64,000 nucleotides of DNA from Acidisarcina polymorpha (GCF_003330725.1 NZ_CP030840.1:4960001-5024000), one strand, 5' to 3'. Positions 1-10,086 are shown, counted from the first letter of the stretch. Translations and numbers: made by a program. Notes: generated by a model not told the origin, from the letters alone.

Positions 1-342
1 CTGATCGGCACCAAGAGCAATCGCGATGCGATCGGCGCACGTGTGCGGATTGAGGTTGGCGGCGTATCGCTCATCCAGGAGGTAGAGGGAGGCGGAAGCT
101 ATCTATCTCAAAGCGATCTCCGTCTTCACTTTGGTCTGGGAGCCGCGCGTGAAGTCCAGGCGGTCCAGGTGATGTGGCCGAGTGGCGCGCACCAAGAGTT
201 TAATCACATGACAGCGGACAAGTTCTATTTGATCGAGGAAGGCCAGGAAGAAGTTAAATTACAGTACTTCGCAGGTCACCACGACGGGACTGGATTCGAA
301 TCTTCGATTAGTCGTGACACGAAGTTTAAGAAGGTTCCATAG
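1..342 (+). CDS. FG-GAP/ASPIC-UnbV (CRTAC1-like) protein, C-terminal part only
   Basis: The reading frame is open from base 1, so this is the 3' end of a gene that starts outside the window. The visible 113 residues are an ASPIC/UnbV domain: KSNRDAIGAR, then YLSQSD, HFGLG and VMWPSG, the same order found at the C-termini of the next two genes. In this family the domain follows FG-GAP (integrin-like) propeller repeats, and the proteins are exported. Its stop codon directly abuts the ATG of the next gene, so the two are probably co-transcribed. Function is unknown; extracellular binding is the usual guess for the fold. Confidence 0.9.
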   Translation: MIGTKSNRDAIGARVRIEVGGVSLIQEVEGGGSYLSQSDLRLHFGLGAAREVQAVQVMWPSGAHQEFNHMTADKFYLIEEGQEEVKLQYFAGHHDGTGFESSISRDTKFKKVP

Positions 343-2127
343 ATGAAGTGTGAAAGGGAACCAGACAGGTCGCATTGGCAAAGACTCGAGGGGCTTGGTT
401 GGCACTCGAGCCTGCTGATCAAAGTCTCCATATGCTGTTGGCTGTGCTGGAGGACAGCAGCTACCATGAGTGGCCAGCAATCTGTCGGGGGTGGATGGTT
501 TCTTGACGTGGCCCCGCGTTCCACCTTCTCCTACAAAACCAACAATGACTACACAGGGCGGAAGTATTTCCCGCAGCCTATGTGCGGGGGGGTGGCGATT
601 TTCGATTACGATAACGACGGTCGAATGGACATCTTTCTCACGAATGGGGCCAAGCTTCCCGAACTTCAAAAGGTTGGGACTACCTACGACAACGCTCTAT
701 TGCGCAACAACGGCGACGGGACCTTTGAGGATGTGACCGTCAAAGCGGGACTGAAAGGCGCGGAAACGGGCTATAGTTTCGGCGTAGCGGCCGGGGACTA
801 CGATAATGACGGCAGGGAGGATCTGTTTGTCGCCAGTGCGGGCCGCAATACGCTTTACCACAACAACGGCGACGGGACGTTTTCGGATGTGACCGCGAAC
901 TCAGGGCTGGATGATAAGAAGGCAGGGCTCCTCAGTGTAGGCGCGGCCTGGTTCGACTTTGATAATGATGGCCTGCTAGACCTGATCGTTTCCAATTACA
1001 CGCTTTGGGACCCTCATTTGGACAAACCTTGCTTCCGTGTAGCTTCGGGGGACACCGCCGAGGCCAAAGCGGGCAGCAAGATCGTCGAGTCCTACTGCAG
1101 CCCTCGGGACGTGGTCAGTGTTTCGCCCAGTCTGTATCGCAATCTTGGCAACGGCCATTTTGAGAATGTCACGGAGACGTCTGGAATAGGGAGCGTGCTC
1201 GGAAAAGGTATGGGGATATCTATCGCCGATTTCAACGGAGACGGCCTGATGGATATCTTCATGGCAAACGATACGGAGAGGAATTTCCTCTTTATCAATC
1301 AAGGTGGAGGCAAATTTAGAGAACAAGCCCTTCTTTATGGCGTGGCATACAACGAGGGGGGGTCTTCCGTCTCCGGAATGGGAAGCGACGCAAAGGATTA
1401 TGACAATGACGGGCTGCCGGACGTTGCATACAACGATCTCGCTGGCCAAATCTTCGGCCTCTTCAAAAACAACCAGGGTCACTATTTCGACGATTCGGCG
1501 CGAAAGTCCAATATTGAGAATTTGAGCCGACCCATCGCTGGATGGAGCATGGGTTTCATCGACTATGACAACGACGGCTGGAAGGACATTTATTCGGCGA
1601 ATGGAGATGTGGACAATCTCGGACCCAACGCAAAGCAGCACGATTCAATGTTCAGGAACCTGAATGGCAAATACTTTGTAGATGCGACCACCGAGATGGG
1701 CCAGGATTTTCTTTTCACGGGCTTCCAGCGCGGTGCGGCCTTCGGTGATCTCAACAATGACGGGTACCCGGACATCGTGGTCACTTCGCTTGGACAAAAG
1801 CCGCGCATCCTGATCAACCGCGCTTTGAGCGGAAACCACTGGCTGCTCTTCGATTTGCGCGGGACCATTAGCAATCGTGACGCGATCGGTGCCCAGGTCA
1901 AAGTGACCACCGCAGCAGGGCAAAAGCTCTTCAACCATGTCGCGACCAGCGTAGGCTTTATGTCTTCGAGCGACCGCCGGGTGCCCTTTGGGCTGGGCAA
2001 AGAAACATCTGCCTCGTCGGTCGAAATACGCTGGCCGAGCGGTCTTGTTCAAAAGCTTGGGCCGACGGCGGCAGACCAGATCGTGAAGGTCATCGAGCCG
2101 ATGCCAGAAGGGAAGCCGCATCCTTAG
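343..2127 (+). CDS. FG-GAP repeat / ASPIC-UnbV domain protein (CRTAC1 family)
   Basis: A 594-residue protein with many calcium-loop FG-GAP motifs (DYDNDGRMD, DYDNDGRED, DFDNDGLLD, DFNGDGLMD, DYDNDGWKD) spread over residues 75-480, followed by an ASPIC/UnbV domain (SNRDAIGAQV, SSSDRRVPFGLG, IRWPSG). The FG-GAP repeats predict a seven-bladed extracellular propeller that binds calcium. A short hydrophobic stretch near residues 25-42 may be a poor signal peptide, so the true start could lie elsewhere. It starts at the base after the previous stop and ends one base before the next ATG, which indicates one operon. The biochemical role of bacterial CRTAC1 proteins is not established. Confidence 0.9.
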   Translation: MKCEREPDRSHWQRLEGLGWHSSLLIKVSICCWLCWRTAATMSGQQSVGGGWFLDVAPRSTFSYKTNNDYTGRKYFPQPMCGGVAIFDYDNDGRMDIFLTNGAKLPELQKVGTTYDNALLRNNGDGTFEDVTVKAGLKGAETGYSFGVAAGDYDNDGREDLFVASAGRNTLYHNNGDGTFSDVTANSGLDDKKAGLLSVGAAWFDFDNDGLLDLIVSNYTLWDPHLDKPCFRVASGDTAEAKAGSKIVESYCSPRDVVSVSPSLYRNLGNGHFENVTETSGIGSVLGKGMGISIADFNGDGLMDIFMANDTERNFLFINQGGGKFREQALLYGVAYNEGGSSVSGMGSDAKDYDNDGLPDVAYNDLAGQIFGLFKNNQGHYFDDSARKSNIENLSRPIAGWSMGFIDYDNDGWKDIYSANGDVDNLGPNAKQHDSMFRNLNGKYFVDATTEMGQDFLFTGFQRGAAFGDLNNDGYPDIVVTSLGQKPRILINRALSGNHWLLFDLRGTISNRDAIGAQVKVTTAAGQKLFNHVATSVGFMSSSDRRVPFGLGKETSASSVEIRWPSGLVQKLGPTAADQIVKVIEPMPEGKPHP

Positions 2128-2128
2128 C

Positions 2129-3877
2129 ATGGGGAAGATCGAGTTCGGGTTTTTTCAGGATAGGCTTTTCTCCAGACGGGACTTTCTTGCCCTGACCTCT
2201 GCGGCGATTGCCGATATCTCCTACTCGTATGCAGGGTCCGGTCTAAAGCCATCAGTTCTTGCCGCTCAAACCGTCGTGCCAATTGAATTCGAGAATGCCA
2301 TCGCAACCTCGGGAATCAATTTCAAGGAAGACAATTCGTCGTCGCCCCATAAGTTTCAGATTGAGACGATGACTGGGGGCGTGGGGCTCTTCGACTACAA
2401 CGGCGACGGACTGCTCGATATCTACTTCGCGAACGGAGCGCGTCTGCCCGATCTCGACAAGTCCGACCCCAGGTTCTTCAACCGCCTCTATCGCAATAAT
2501 GGCGACGGCACCTTTACCGATGTCACCGAAACCGCGGGCGTACGGGGCGATTATTACGCGATGGGCGTTGCCGCTGCCGACTACGACAACGACGGCCATC
2601 AGGACCTTTTTGTCACCGGGGCTAACGGCTTCCAACTCTTCCACAACAACGGCGACGGCACCTTTACCGATGTGACGGCGAAAGCTGGTTTGCTCAAGGC
2701 GCACCCCGATCTAGTGCGAGGATTTTCCGTCGCAGCGGGATGGTTTGATTATGACAACGATGGCCATTTAGACCTGATCGTCATCAACTACCTCAAGTGG
2801 TCCATCGCCAAAGATGTGACATGCACTACCAAGGGCATTCGCGCTTATTGTTCGCCGAACAGTTATGCGGGGACGTCTAATCTGCTTTTTCACAACAATG
2901 GCGATGGCACCTTCACCGATGTCTCCGAGCCCTCCGGAATTCTGGGTTACACAGGGAAGGGAATGGGGGTGGCATTTGCCGATTACGATGGCGACGGCTT
3001 CGTGGATATCTTTGTCACCAATGACACCTTCCGCAATTTCCTCTTTCACAACAACGGCAATGGCACCTTCACCGAAGTCGGCATTCTTGACGGAGTTGCC
3101 TACAACGAAGACGGCAAGAGCATCGCGAGTATGGGTGTCGACTTCCGCGATATCGACAATGATGGCCGACCCGACGCCTTTATCACCGCGATGCGAGGCG
3201 ACACCTTCCCTTTGTTTCGTAGTTCCAGCAAAGACTTCTTTGAGGACCGCACCATGGCGTCGAAGCTTGGCGCGTTGACGCGTAAGCTGACGGCCTGGGG
3301 AACCGGCGTCTTCGATTTCGATAATGACGGATGGAAGGATATCTTCATTGCGAACGCGGCAATTCTCGATAACTCCGAGATCATCGACAATCTTCCCTAC
3401 AAGCTACCGAACACAATATTGCGGAACAATGGAGACGGGACATTCGCCGACGTTTCCGCTACAGCAGGCAAGGCATTTCAAATTGCGGCGGCGCATCGCG
3501 GCGCGGCCTTTGGCGATCTCAACAACGACGGCTTAGTCGACGCGGTGACGAACTGCCTCAATTCCCCCCCGGAGATTTGGATCAACCGCACCCGATCTGG
3601 CAATCATTGGCTGCTAATTGAACTGGTCGGCAGCAAGAGCAACCGCGATGGCCTCGGAGCGAAGATCAAAGTGATCTCGGCCGGCGGAACGCACTACAAC
3701 CATGCCACCACCAGCGTCGGCTACGGCTCGGCCAGCGACAGGCGTGTGCACTTTGGGCTGGGTCCCGACAAGACCGTTCAACAAATTGAGATCGTGTGGC
3801 CTAGTGGGATCAGGCAAATTTTGACGGACGTGGCCGCCGACCAGGTGCTTACCATTCATGAAGCGGTCGGACACTGA
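2129..3877 (+). CDS. FG-GAP repeat / ASPIC-UnbV domain protein (CRTAC1 family), Tat-type leader
   Basis: A 582-residue paralogue of the preceding gene. The N-terminus carries SRRDFLALTSAA, a twin-arginine export motif, so this copy is likely exported folded. FG-GAP loops (DYNGDGLLD, DYDNDGHQD, DYDNDGHLD, DYDGDGFVD, DFDNDGWKD) cover residues 75-480, and the C-terminal ASPIC/UnbV domain shows SKSNRDGLGA, SASDRRVHFGLG and IVWPSG. It is the third tandem member of the family, separated from the second by one base. The repeated FHNNGDGTFTDV-like units make it prone to intragenic recombination. Function is unknown beyond probable calcium binding and extracellular location. Confidence 0.92.
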   Translation: MGKIEFGFFQDRLFSRRDFLALTSAAIADISYSYAGSGLKPSVLAAQTVVPIEFENAIATSGINFKEDNSSSPHKFQIETMTGGVGLFDYNGDGLLDIYFANGARLPDLDKSDPRFFNRLYRNNGDGTFTDVTETAGVRGDYYAMGVAAADYDNDGHQDLFVTGANGFQLFHNNGDGTFTDVTAKAGLLKAHPDLVRGFSVAAGWFDYDNDGHLDLIVINYLKWSIAKDVTCTTKGIRAYCSPNSYAGTSNLLFHNNGDGTFTDVSEPSGILGYTGKGMGVAFADYDGDGFVDIFVTNDTFRNFLFHNNGNGTFTEVGILDGVAYNEDGKSIASMGVDFRDIDNDGRPDAFITAMRGDTFPLFRSSSKDFFEDRTMASKLGALTRKLTAWGTGVFDFDNDGWKDIFIANAAILDNSEIIDNLPYKLPNTILRNNGDGTFADVSATAGKAFQIAAAHRGAAFGDLNNDGLVDAVTNCLNSPPEIWINRTRSGNHWLLIELVGSKSNRDGLGAKIKVISAGGTHYNHATTSVGYGSASDRRVHFGLGPDKTVQQIEIVWPSGIRQILTDVAADQVLTIHEAVGH

Positions 3878-3973
3878 GTCGAGCGTCCCGTCTTCGTAGG
3901 ATAGTTTCATAAGATTGTTGTAGCCGATTCTCACATCCCAGACCGCGCTCACGCCTGTACCCTTTGGCCAACG

Positions 3974-6900
3974 ATGCTGCGCCGAGTCTGGGCTTTTTCC
4001 TTAATCACGATTTTTTCTGTTTGTCTGGACTGTCAGGGGCAGATGGTGACTGGCTCTTCGATGCCGGGATTCGCCGAGGCTTTCAACCTCAGCAAGCAGG
4101 ATCAAACCACGGATTATTCGGTCGAAGAGATTGCGGTCACGACCGTTGGCGCGTCCGGTACCAACATGGTCAACGTCCTTTGGCCCGGCGAAGAGGCCGA
4201 CGTAACATTGCACTTCATCAACAAAACCTCTGTGAGGCTTTCGGCGACAGGTATCGCCGCAGTAGTGCGTTACGGCACCAGCGTTCCGGAGGGCGATGTA
4301 TGGACGCCCCACATTTTCAAAATTTCAGATGAGCCTCCGTCGGCTATCAAAGTCGACGTTCCTGCGGGGGGCTCGCAGGATGTCATCGTTCATCCCGCGA
4401 TCGGTATTCCTTTTGGCGGATACGCGCTGATTGTCCACCTTCCGCAGCATGGAGCGGTATTTGCCGGAACCTTCGTCCGGACGGTAAAGCCGGATATGGG
4501 TCGCGTCCAGTTCCCCACCTACGCCCTCGACACCACCTGGGATGAATTCATGAATGAGGGCGTCTTTACGCTCTTTGAGAAGCTGGGCATTAAAGGCATG
4601 CGGATGGGCGGTCCCTATCAATTGAAGACCGCTCCACATTACGCGCAGGACATGGATCGTCTCGATCGCTACATGCAATGGGCCAAACAACACGATGTGA
4701 CCGTGATGTTAACCATTGGCGCTGGAGATGATATGCGCGACCAGCCTCTGAATCGCCCGCGGACGTGGCTCTCGCCCGAAAGCAAGATGCTCGACACTAA
4801 GGACGACCGCGCCTGGTCGCCCGAGTACGACGATGAGTTCCAGCAATGGACCCAAACCATCGCGGAAAAATATGGCTGGCCTGGCGGCAATCTCAACGCG
4901 GTCGAACTCTGGAACGAGCCATGGGAAGCAGTGTCCATTTCCGGCTGGGGCGCTGACATTCCGCGGTACCGCGACATCTTCACACACATGGCGCTTGGTG
5001 TCGAAGCCGCCCGTAAATCTTCCGGAGTCAAGGTTCTCATCGGAGGAACCTGTTCGTCGTCGAACACCCTTGACAAGCTATTTCCTGACGGTTCCGATCG
5101 TTTCCTGAAGTGGCTGGACTTTGCCAGCATCCACTATCAGGCCCTGGCTGCGCCGTCGCTCATCCGCGAGTGGACCACGCGGGAAGGCTCCTATGGCCCG
5201 GTCCGGATCTGGGACACGGAGAGCTGGATGGCCAACTCTGAGGACCGCGTCGCTGGCGTCATCGCCTCGATGCGCGCACAGGGACAGAGCCGAACCGCCG
5301 GCATCTTCGACGGGAATGTCTACGACAGTAAGAATGTGAAGATCGGAAGTAGCGTATATCCGATCGTGCAGGCGTGGTCTCCGGCTGCGGCGGTGGCCGC
5401 GACGCAGAAGTTTATTGGTCAGCGCGAGTTCCATCAACTCCTCTTTCAGAACGGATTGCCGTGGGTTTTTGTTTTTGACGGACTCCCGAAAGTCGACTCC
5501 GAAAAAAGCGATCGTGACGACGGGACCGTAGTGGTGATGGGCGACTTGACCAAGCTTTATGAGCCGGCCCGTACTCTCTTCCGTTCGGTCGCCTTACGGC
5601 CAGATGCCAAGCTCACGATTCAAAATCCCGGTAACGAGTTTGTGCTTTATGACTTTTACGGAAATCCCGTGCCGTTTACCGGAGGCGCAATCACTGTGCC
5701 GCTGAACGGTCTGGGATATTTCCTTCGTACCAATGGTGCGCCGGGTTCGTTTGATAATCTGCTGCGCGAACTGCGCACCGCGAAAGCCTCCGGGTACGAT
5801 CCAGTGGAGATAGTCGCCCGCGACCTGACTCAGCCTGTCTCTCAGCACCCGGCCCTGCGGTTGTCGCTGACGAATGTCTTGAATCGCTCAGTGAAAGGAC
5901 GTCTCACTGCGACTCTCGGAAGCTTGACTCTCAACCCCGCTTCAACGGCCGTCGAGTTGAAACCCAACGAGACCCGCGAAATCAGCCTTAATGTACTAGA
6001 CGGTCAGCCGGATCCAACCAACCTTTATGCTCTCAAGGCGACTTTTGACGCCGGGGTCGATGGCAGCGTCACGCACTCCGAAACGATGCATGTAAACACG
6101 ATCGTCCACCGCACGATCACCGTTGATGGTGATCTCTCCGATTGGGCCGGAGTATTGCCGGAGCAACTCCCCGCCCGCGATGTCGATGTGAGCCTGACGG
6201 AAAAGGCGTGGCTTCCTTTCAAAGACCGGGCTAATAAGTCTTCGAGCACTACAGCGGCCTCAGTTGCATACGTCGCCTATGATGAACGGTACTTTTATTT
6301 CGCTGCGGAGATTCCCGACACCACTCCCGACCCAGGCATGCTTCGATTTGCCACACGCGACGATGATTCCTATTTTTATCCTGACCGTGTGACCTCGCTC
6401 GATGGCAAGGAGTTCGAATGGCCTAAGAGCGTTCGTCACTACTCTTACCGTAAGAACTTCGATGTCCCCTCCGGTTCGAGCGAACACGACAACGTGCAGA
6501 TCGCGTTCAACGTTCTCGACCGCAAGCCTTGGCTTTCGCATCCGCCAGGGGTAATGCCGCGCTTTATCACTTACTGGGATACCGACTATGAATATGCACT
6601 CAATCCCGTGGCTTCGGCCTATGGTGGCGGAACGGAAATTTGGCGTCTGCAAGCGCCGGGCATTCCCAGAAAGCATTTTTTTCCGCGTCAGCCGAAATCG
6701 CCGATCGATGGCGGCCCGGTGAAAAGCGGCAAACTAGTGGTGCGCCAAACCGCTGACGAACGCCAAGTGGAGGCTGCGATTCCTTGGAGCGAGATGCCGG
6801 ATGTCAAGCGCCGATTCGATGCCGGTGAGACCGTAAAGTTCACGTGCCGGGTCAATGACAACAAGGCTCCGGCGCACGAACTGGCCGCCGGCCGTAGCGT

Positions 6901-6982
6901 CTCAAAGTACAACGGGATGACCTTTCACAATGATTGGGAAACGCACTGGGCCAATGAATTGGAGTTCGGAGTGGAGCGATAG
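3974..6982 (+). CDS. secreted glycoside hydrolase (clan GH-A-like barrel) with C-terminal CBM9-like domain
   Basis: A 1002-residue secreted enzyme. Residues 1-23 form a signal peptide. A beta-rich N-terminal domain (about 45-170) precedes a TIM-barrel-like region in which ELWNEPW gives a likely acid/base Glu315 and IWDTESW a likely nucleophile Glu416, the typical clan GH-A (GH5/GH39-like) spacing. From about residue 715 (ITVDGDLSDW) to the end is a CBM9-like carbohydrate-binding domain. The exact family and substrate cannot be fixed by eye. It lies 96 bases after the UnbV genes and 75 bases before a copper amine oxidase, on the same strand, so it may belong to one long transcript. Confidence 0.8.
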   Translation: MLRRVWAFSLITIFSVCLDCQGQMVTGSSMPGFAEAFNLSKQDQTTDYSVEEIAVTTVGASGTNMVNVLWPGEEADVTLHFINKTSVRLSATGIAAVVRYGTSVPEGDVWTPHIFKISDEPPSAIKVDVPAGGSQDVIVHPAIGIPFGGYALIVHLPQHGAVFAGTFVRTVKPDMGRVQFPTYALDTTWDEFMNEGVFTLFEKLGIKGMRMGGPYQLKTAPHYAQDMDRLDRYMQWAKQHDVTVMLTIGAGDDMRDQPLNRPRTWLSPESKMLDTKDDRAWSPEYDDEFQQWTQTIAEKYGWPGGNLNAVELWNEPWEAVSISGWGADIPRYRDIFTHMALGVEAARKSSGVKVLIGGTCSSSNTLDKLFPDGSDRFLKWLDFASIHYQALAAPSLIREWTTREGSYGPVRIWDTESWMANSEDRVAGVIASMRAQGQSRTAGIFDGNVYDSKNVKIGSSVYPIVQAWSPAAAVAATQKFIGQREFHQLLFQNGLPWVFVFDGLPKVDSEKSDRDDGTVVVMGDLTKLYEPARTLFRSVALRPDAKLTIQNPGNEFVLYDFYGNPVPFTGGAITVPLNGLGYFLRTNGAPGSFDNLLRELRTAKASGYDPVEIVARDLTQPVSQHPALRLSLTNVLNRSVKGRLTATLGSLTLNPASTAVELKPNETREISLNVLDGQPDPTNLYALKATFDAGVDGSVTHSETMHVNTIVHRTITVDGDLSDWAGVLPEQLPARDVDVSLTEKAWLPFKDRANKSSSTTAASVAYVAYDERYFYFAAEIPDTTPDPGMLRFATRDDDSYFYPDRVTSLDGKEFEWPKSVRHYSYRKNFDVPSGSSEHDNVQIAFNVLDRKPWLSHPPGVMPRFITYWDTDYEYALNPVASAYGGGTEIWRLQAPGIPRKHFFPRQPKSPIDGGPVKSGKLVVRQTADERQVEAAIPWSEMPDVKRRFDAGETVKFTCRVNDNKAPAHELAAGRSVSKYNGMTFHNDWETHWANELEFGVER

Positions 6983-7044
6983 TCGAAATACGCTGGGCAA
7001 CCTTTCTGGCCGTTCACTACACGATCTGACCAAGAGAATTGGAT

Positions 7045-7050
7045 GGAGGT
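7045..7050 (+). promoter_or_regulatory. Shine-Dalgarno site of the copper amine oxidase
   Basis: A full GGAGGT motif lies 7 bases before the ATG at 7058. The upstream in-frame ATG at 7043 overlaps this motif and cannot use it, so 7058 is the better start. Confidence 0.75.
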
Positions 7051-7057
7051 GGACTCT

Positions 7058-9082
7058 ATGTGGACTGAATACAAAGAGCAGGCAACTACGGAGTGCGTCG
7101 AAGAGGCGGCTGGCAAAACAGACCACAGACACCCGCTTGAACCCTTGTCGGCGGCTGAACTTAAGATCGCTGTGTCCGTGCTCCAGGCCGGCGGCGAATT
7201 CCTCGCAACCACTCGCATTATCAGTATCACCCTCAAAGAGCCGGGGAAGGCGCTCGTCTACCGGTGGCCCGACAACCCGCGAATTGATCGCCAAGCAACC
7301 GCAGTCACACTCGACAATGCCACGCGAGAAGTCAAGACCGTGGACCTCAATCTGACTCGGCAGGAAATCGTGCAGATCATCATTGCGCCTGAGGGCTCGC
7401 AGCCGACACTGACGGTCGACGAACAAGTCGAGTGCGAGCAGGCCGTGTTGAATAGCCCACTTTTCAAGGACGCACTGAAGCGCCAGTATGGGTTAAACGA
7501 CACCTCTTTGGTCATGGTAGATATCTGGAGCGCGGGTAATTATGGGGCTGAGGAGGAGTCTACGCAACGTCTCACGAGGCCGCTGTGCTTCCTCCGCGCC
7601 GAGGCAAACGACAATGGCTATGCGCGTCCAATCGAAGGCCTTCGTCCAGTTGTGGATATCAACAAGATGGAGGTCATCCGAGTTGAGGAGTACGGCAAAT
7701 GGGAGCTGCCTCCCAACGGGTGCAATTATGCTGCGGGGCAGATCCTCTTTCGCAATGAGCACTTGCGTCCTTTGCACATTTCCCAGCCTGAAGGCCCTGG
7801 ATTCAGCCTCGTCAATCACTGTATTCGTTGGCAAGACTGGGAACTGGTGATCGGCTTCAGCGCACGCGAGGGCCTGACACTGCATAACATCTGTTATCAG
7901 GATGGTGCCAGGAAGCGCTCAATTCTTTATCGCGCCTCCATGGACGAAATGGTTGTGCCCTATGGTGACCCGGCTCCGACACAGGCGCGCAAGAATGCGT
8001 TCGACGTTGGAGAGTACGGCATGGGTGCTTGCGCCAACAGTCTGCGGCTCGGCTGTGACTGCCTCGGCCATATCGAATATCTCGACGCTCATCTTGCGAG
8101 TAGCCGCGGCGAGGTTTACACAATCCCCAATGCGATCTGTATCCACGAAGAGGACTTTGGAATTTTATGGAAGCACACGGACCGGCGTTTGGCCGACCGT
8201 CCAGAGGTGCGCCGCTCCCGCAGGCTTGTGATCTCTTCGATCTCGACAGTTGAGAACTATGAGTATGGCTTCTTCTGGTATTTCTATCTCGACGGCAATA
8301 TCCAGTTCGAGATCAAGTTGACCGGAATCCTCTCTTTGGGAACGGTTCGGGAAGGCGAGTCGCCGAAGTATGGCACGATGATCGCCCCTTTGCTTTATGC
8401 TCCCAACCATCAGCACTTTTTCAACGCCCGCCTAGACTTCGACATCGATGGAGAGAGGAACACCGTTTACCAAGTAGATGTGATTGCCGGTGCCGGGGGC
8501 GACGACAATCCATTCCACAACGCGTTTTACGCGCAATCCAAAGCGCTGACACGGGAGAGCGAGGCCAAAGCGAATCTCGACATCACAGCCGCGCGTACGT
8601 GGAGGATCGTCAATCCCAACGTGAAGAACGCCACCGGCGAGCCAGTCGGATATAAGTTCTTTCCGGGCGACAATGCGGTGCCCTTTGCCTCGCCCGAGGC
8701 ATGGTGGAGAAAGCGCGCCGGCTTTGTCGACCATCACGTCTGGGTGACACCTTTCTCTGAATCGGAACAGTTTGCTGCGGGTGACTTCCCCAACCAGAGC
8801 AGGGGTGGAGATGGGTTGCCAGCATGGACAGCGCGGGACCGCGGGATAGCCGATCAGGATGTAGTTTTCTGGTACACCTTCGGGCACACTCACCTCCCAC
8901 GTCTCGAGGACTATCCGGTGATGCCGACGGCCTACATCGGGTTTCTTTTAAAGCCCAGCGGGTTTTTCGATCATAACCCTGCCAATGACCTGCCGCCGTC
9001 TTCTGTGGAAGGTGTTAACGGGTCGCAATCAAACGGTTGCTGCGCAGAGAGTAGTCATCAATTCAACGAGGGTGCGGACTGA
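7058..9082 (+). CDS. copper amine oxidase (primary-amine oxidase)
   Basis: A 674-residue copper/TPQ amine oxidase, which converts a primary amine to an aldehyde with release of ammonia and hydrogen peroxide. All hallmarks are present (numbered from 7058): catalytic-base Asp316 in FDVGEYGMG, the TPQ precursor Tyr401 in TVENYEY, copper ligands His451 and His453 in NHQHFFNARLD, and the third His612 in FGHTHLPRLED. No signal peptide is visible, so it is probably cytoplasmic, as in Arthrobacter-type enzymes. Length agrees with the family. It stands between a GH and a kinase/SIS/permease trio on the same strand, which suggests the amine is attached to or derived from a sugar; that link is inference. 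Confidence 0.95.
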   Translation: MWTEYKEQATTECVEEAAGKTDHRHPLEPLSAAELKIAVSVLQAGGEFLATTRIISITLKEPGKALVYRWPDNPRIDRQATAVTLDNATREVKTVDLNLTRQEIVQIIIAPEGSQPTLTVDEQVECEQAVLNSPLFKDALKRQYGLNDTSLVMVDIWSAGNYGAEEESTQRLTRPLCFLRAEANDNGYARPIEGLRPVVDINKMEVIRVEEYGKWELPPNGCNYAAGQILFRNEHLRPLHISQPEGPGFSLVNHCIRWQDWELVIGFSAREGLTLHNICYQDGARKRSILYRASMDEMVVPYGDPAPTQARKNAFDVGEYGMGACANSLRLGCDCLGHIEYLDAHLASSRGEVYTIPNAICIHEEDFGILWKHTDRRLADRPEVRRSRRLVISSISTVENYEYGFFWYFYLDGNIQFEIKLTGILSLGTVREGESPKYGTMIAPLLYAPNHQHFFNARLDFDIDGERNTVYQVDVIAGAGGDDNPFHNAFYAQSKALTRESEAKANLDITAARTWRIVNPNVKNATGEPVGYKFFPGDNAVPFASPEAWWRKRAGFVDHHVWVTPFSESEQFAAGDFPNQSRGGDGLPAWTARDRGIADQDVVFWYTFGHTHLPRLEDYPVMPTAYIGFLLKPSGFFDHNPANDLPPSSVEGVNGSQSNGCCAESSHQFNEGAD

Positions 9083-9132
9083 CAGCCTTCTCCAAGACGG
9101 AAGTGATTTATCAGAGGGAGCGAGAGGAAGTG

Positions 9133-10086
9133 ATGCGAGCCACAGGCGGGGGTTATGTAGTCGCGGTCGGAGACTATTGCGTGGATCTGATCCTTACAGG
9201 CGACGTGCGCCCTCGTTTTGGCCAGGCAGAACAGATTCTGGATGACGGCTCGCTCGAGATCGGAGGGTCGGCAGGTATTTTCACCAGTCAGATGGCGAAG
9301 CTGGGCGCGCGTGTCAAGGCTTTGGGCGTAGTTGGCGATGATCCCTTCGGCAAGATGGTCATGGATGCGTTATCGGGAAGCGGAGTGGATGTTTCCTTGT
9401 TGAAGTTTCACGACACCTTGAAAACGGGCATCGGTATAGCGCTCTCAGAACCCGACGATCGCGCGATTCTCACATACTTGGGAACCATCGACGCGATGCG
9501 TCCGGACGATCTGGATGAAACGATGCTGCGGCTCTGTCGCCATTTTCATTTATGCAGCTACTACCTGCTGGACGCAATGCGTCCTTCTTGGCGGGAATGG
9601 CTGGCCTTGTGCCGCGATCGGGGAATCACTACATCGTTTGACACGAATTGGGACCCCGCGAACCAGTGGACGGGCGTCGATGAGCTTCTGATCAATGTCG
9701 ATGTCTTTCTTCCCAACGATCGCGAAGCGCTTGCAATATCACGCCAGAGAAACGTCGACGATGCAGGCGAGATGCTTGCGCAGTATGGATCGTTGGTCGT
9801 CATTAAACGAGGGGCCGAAGGAGCGAGCGCATTTCACCGCGGAAAGAGATGGGATATCGCTCCGAATGCCGAACTGGGACTTCCGTCTCGGGTCGTAGAT
9901 ACGACTGGCGCGGGAGACAACTTCGACGCCGGCTTTCTCTGCGGATGGCTGACCGGTTGGGACATCCTCAGTTGCATGGAGCTCGGTCATCGATGCGCGG
10001 TGGGCAGTCTTGAGCAACGCGGTGGAGTACGCGGCCAGCGTATCGAGCGCATTGCGGAATTTCAGCTCGCTGAGGAAAGGCTATGA
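9133..10086 (+). CDS. PfkB-family carbohydrate kinase
   Basis: A ribokinase-fold kinase of 317 residues. The N-terminal glycine motif EIGGSAGIFTSQMAKLGA (substrate side) and the C-terminal signature DTTGAGDNFDAGF (catalytic-base Asp262, ATP anion hole) are intact. The ATG at 9133 is preferred over the upstream GTG at 9103 because a GAGAGGAAG ribosome site precedes it and the beta-strand YVVAVGDY begins soon after. Its stop overlaps the next start (ATGA at 10083), giving translational coupling to the SIS gene. The family includes ribokinase, fructokinase, KDG kinase and fructoselysine 6-kinase. The substrate cannot be read from sequence, but the SIS neighbour favours an amino sugar or fructosamine. 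Confidence 0.9.
   Translation: MRATGGGYVVAVGDYCVDLILTGDVRPRFGQAEQILDDGSLEIGGSAGIFTSQMAKLGARVKALGVVGDDPFGKMVMDALSGSGVDVSLLKFHDTLKTGIGIALSEPDDRAILTYLGTIDAMRPDDLDETMLRLCRHFHLCSYYLLDAMRPSWREWLALCRDRGITTSFDTNWDPANQWTGVDELLINVDVFLPNDREALAISRQRNVDDAGEMLAQYGSLVVIKRGAEGASAFHRGKRWDIAPNAELGLPSRVVDTTGAGDNFDAGFLCGWLTGWDILSCMELGHRCAVGSLEQRGGVRGQRIERIAEFQLAEERL

Noticed and set aside
343-3877. Many long antisense frames across the FG-GAP genes
   Set aside because: They are mirror frames of the repetitive GC-rich Asp/Asn-Gly loops; no domain, ribosome site or codon pattern supports them.
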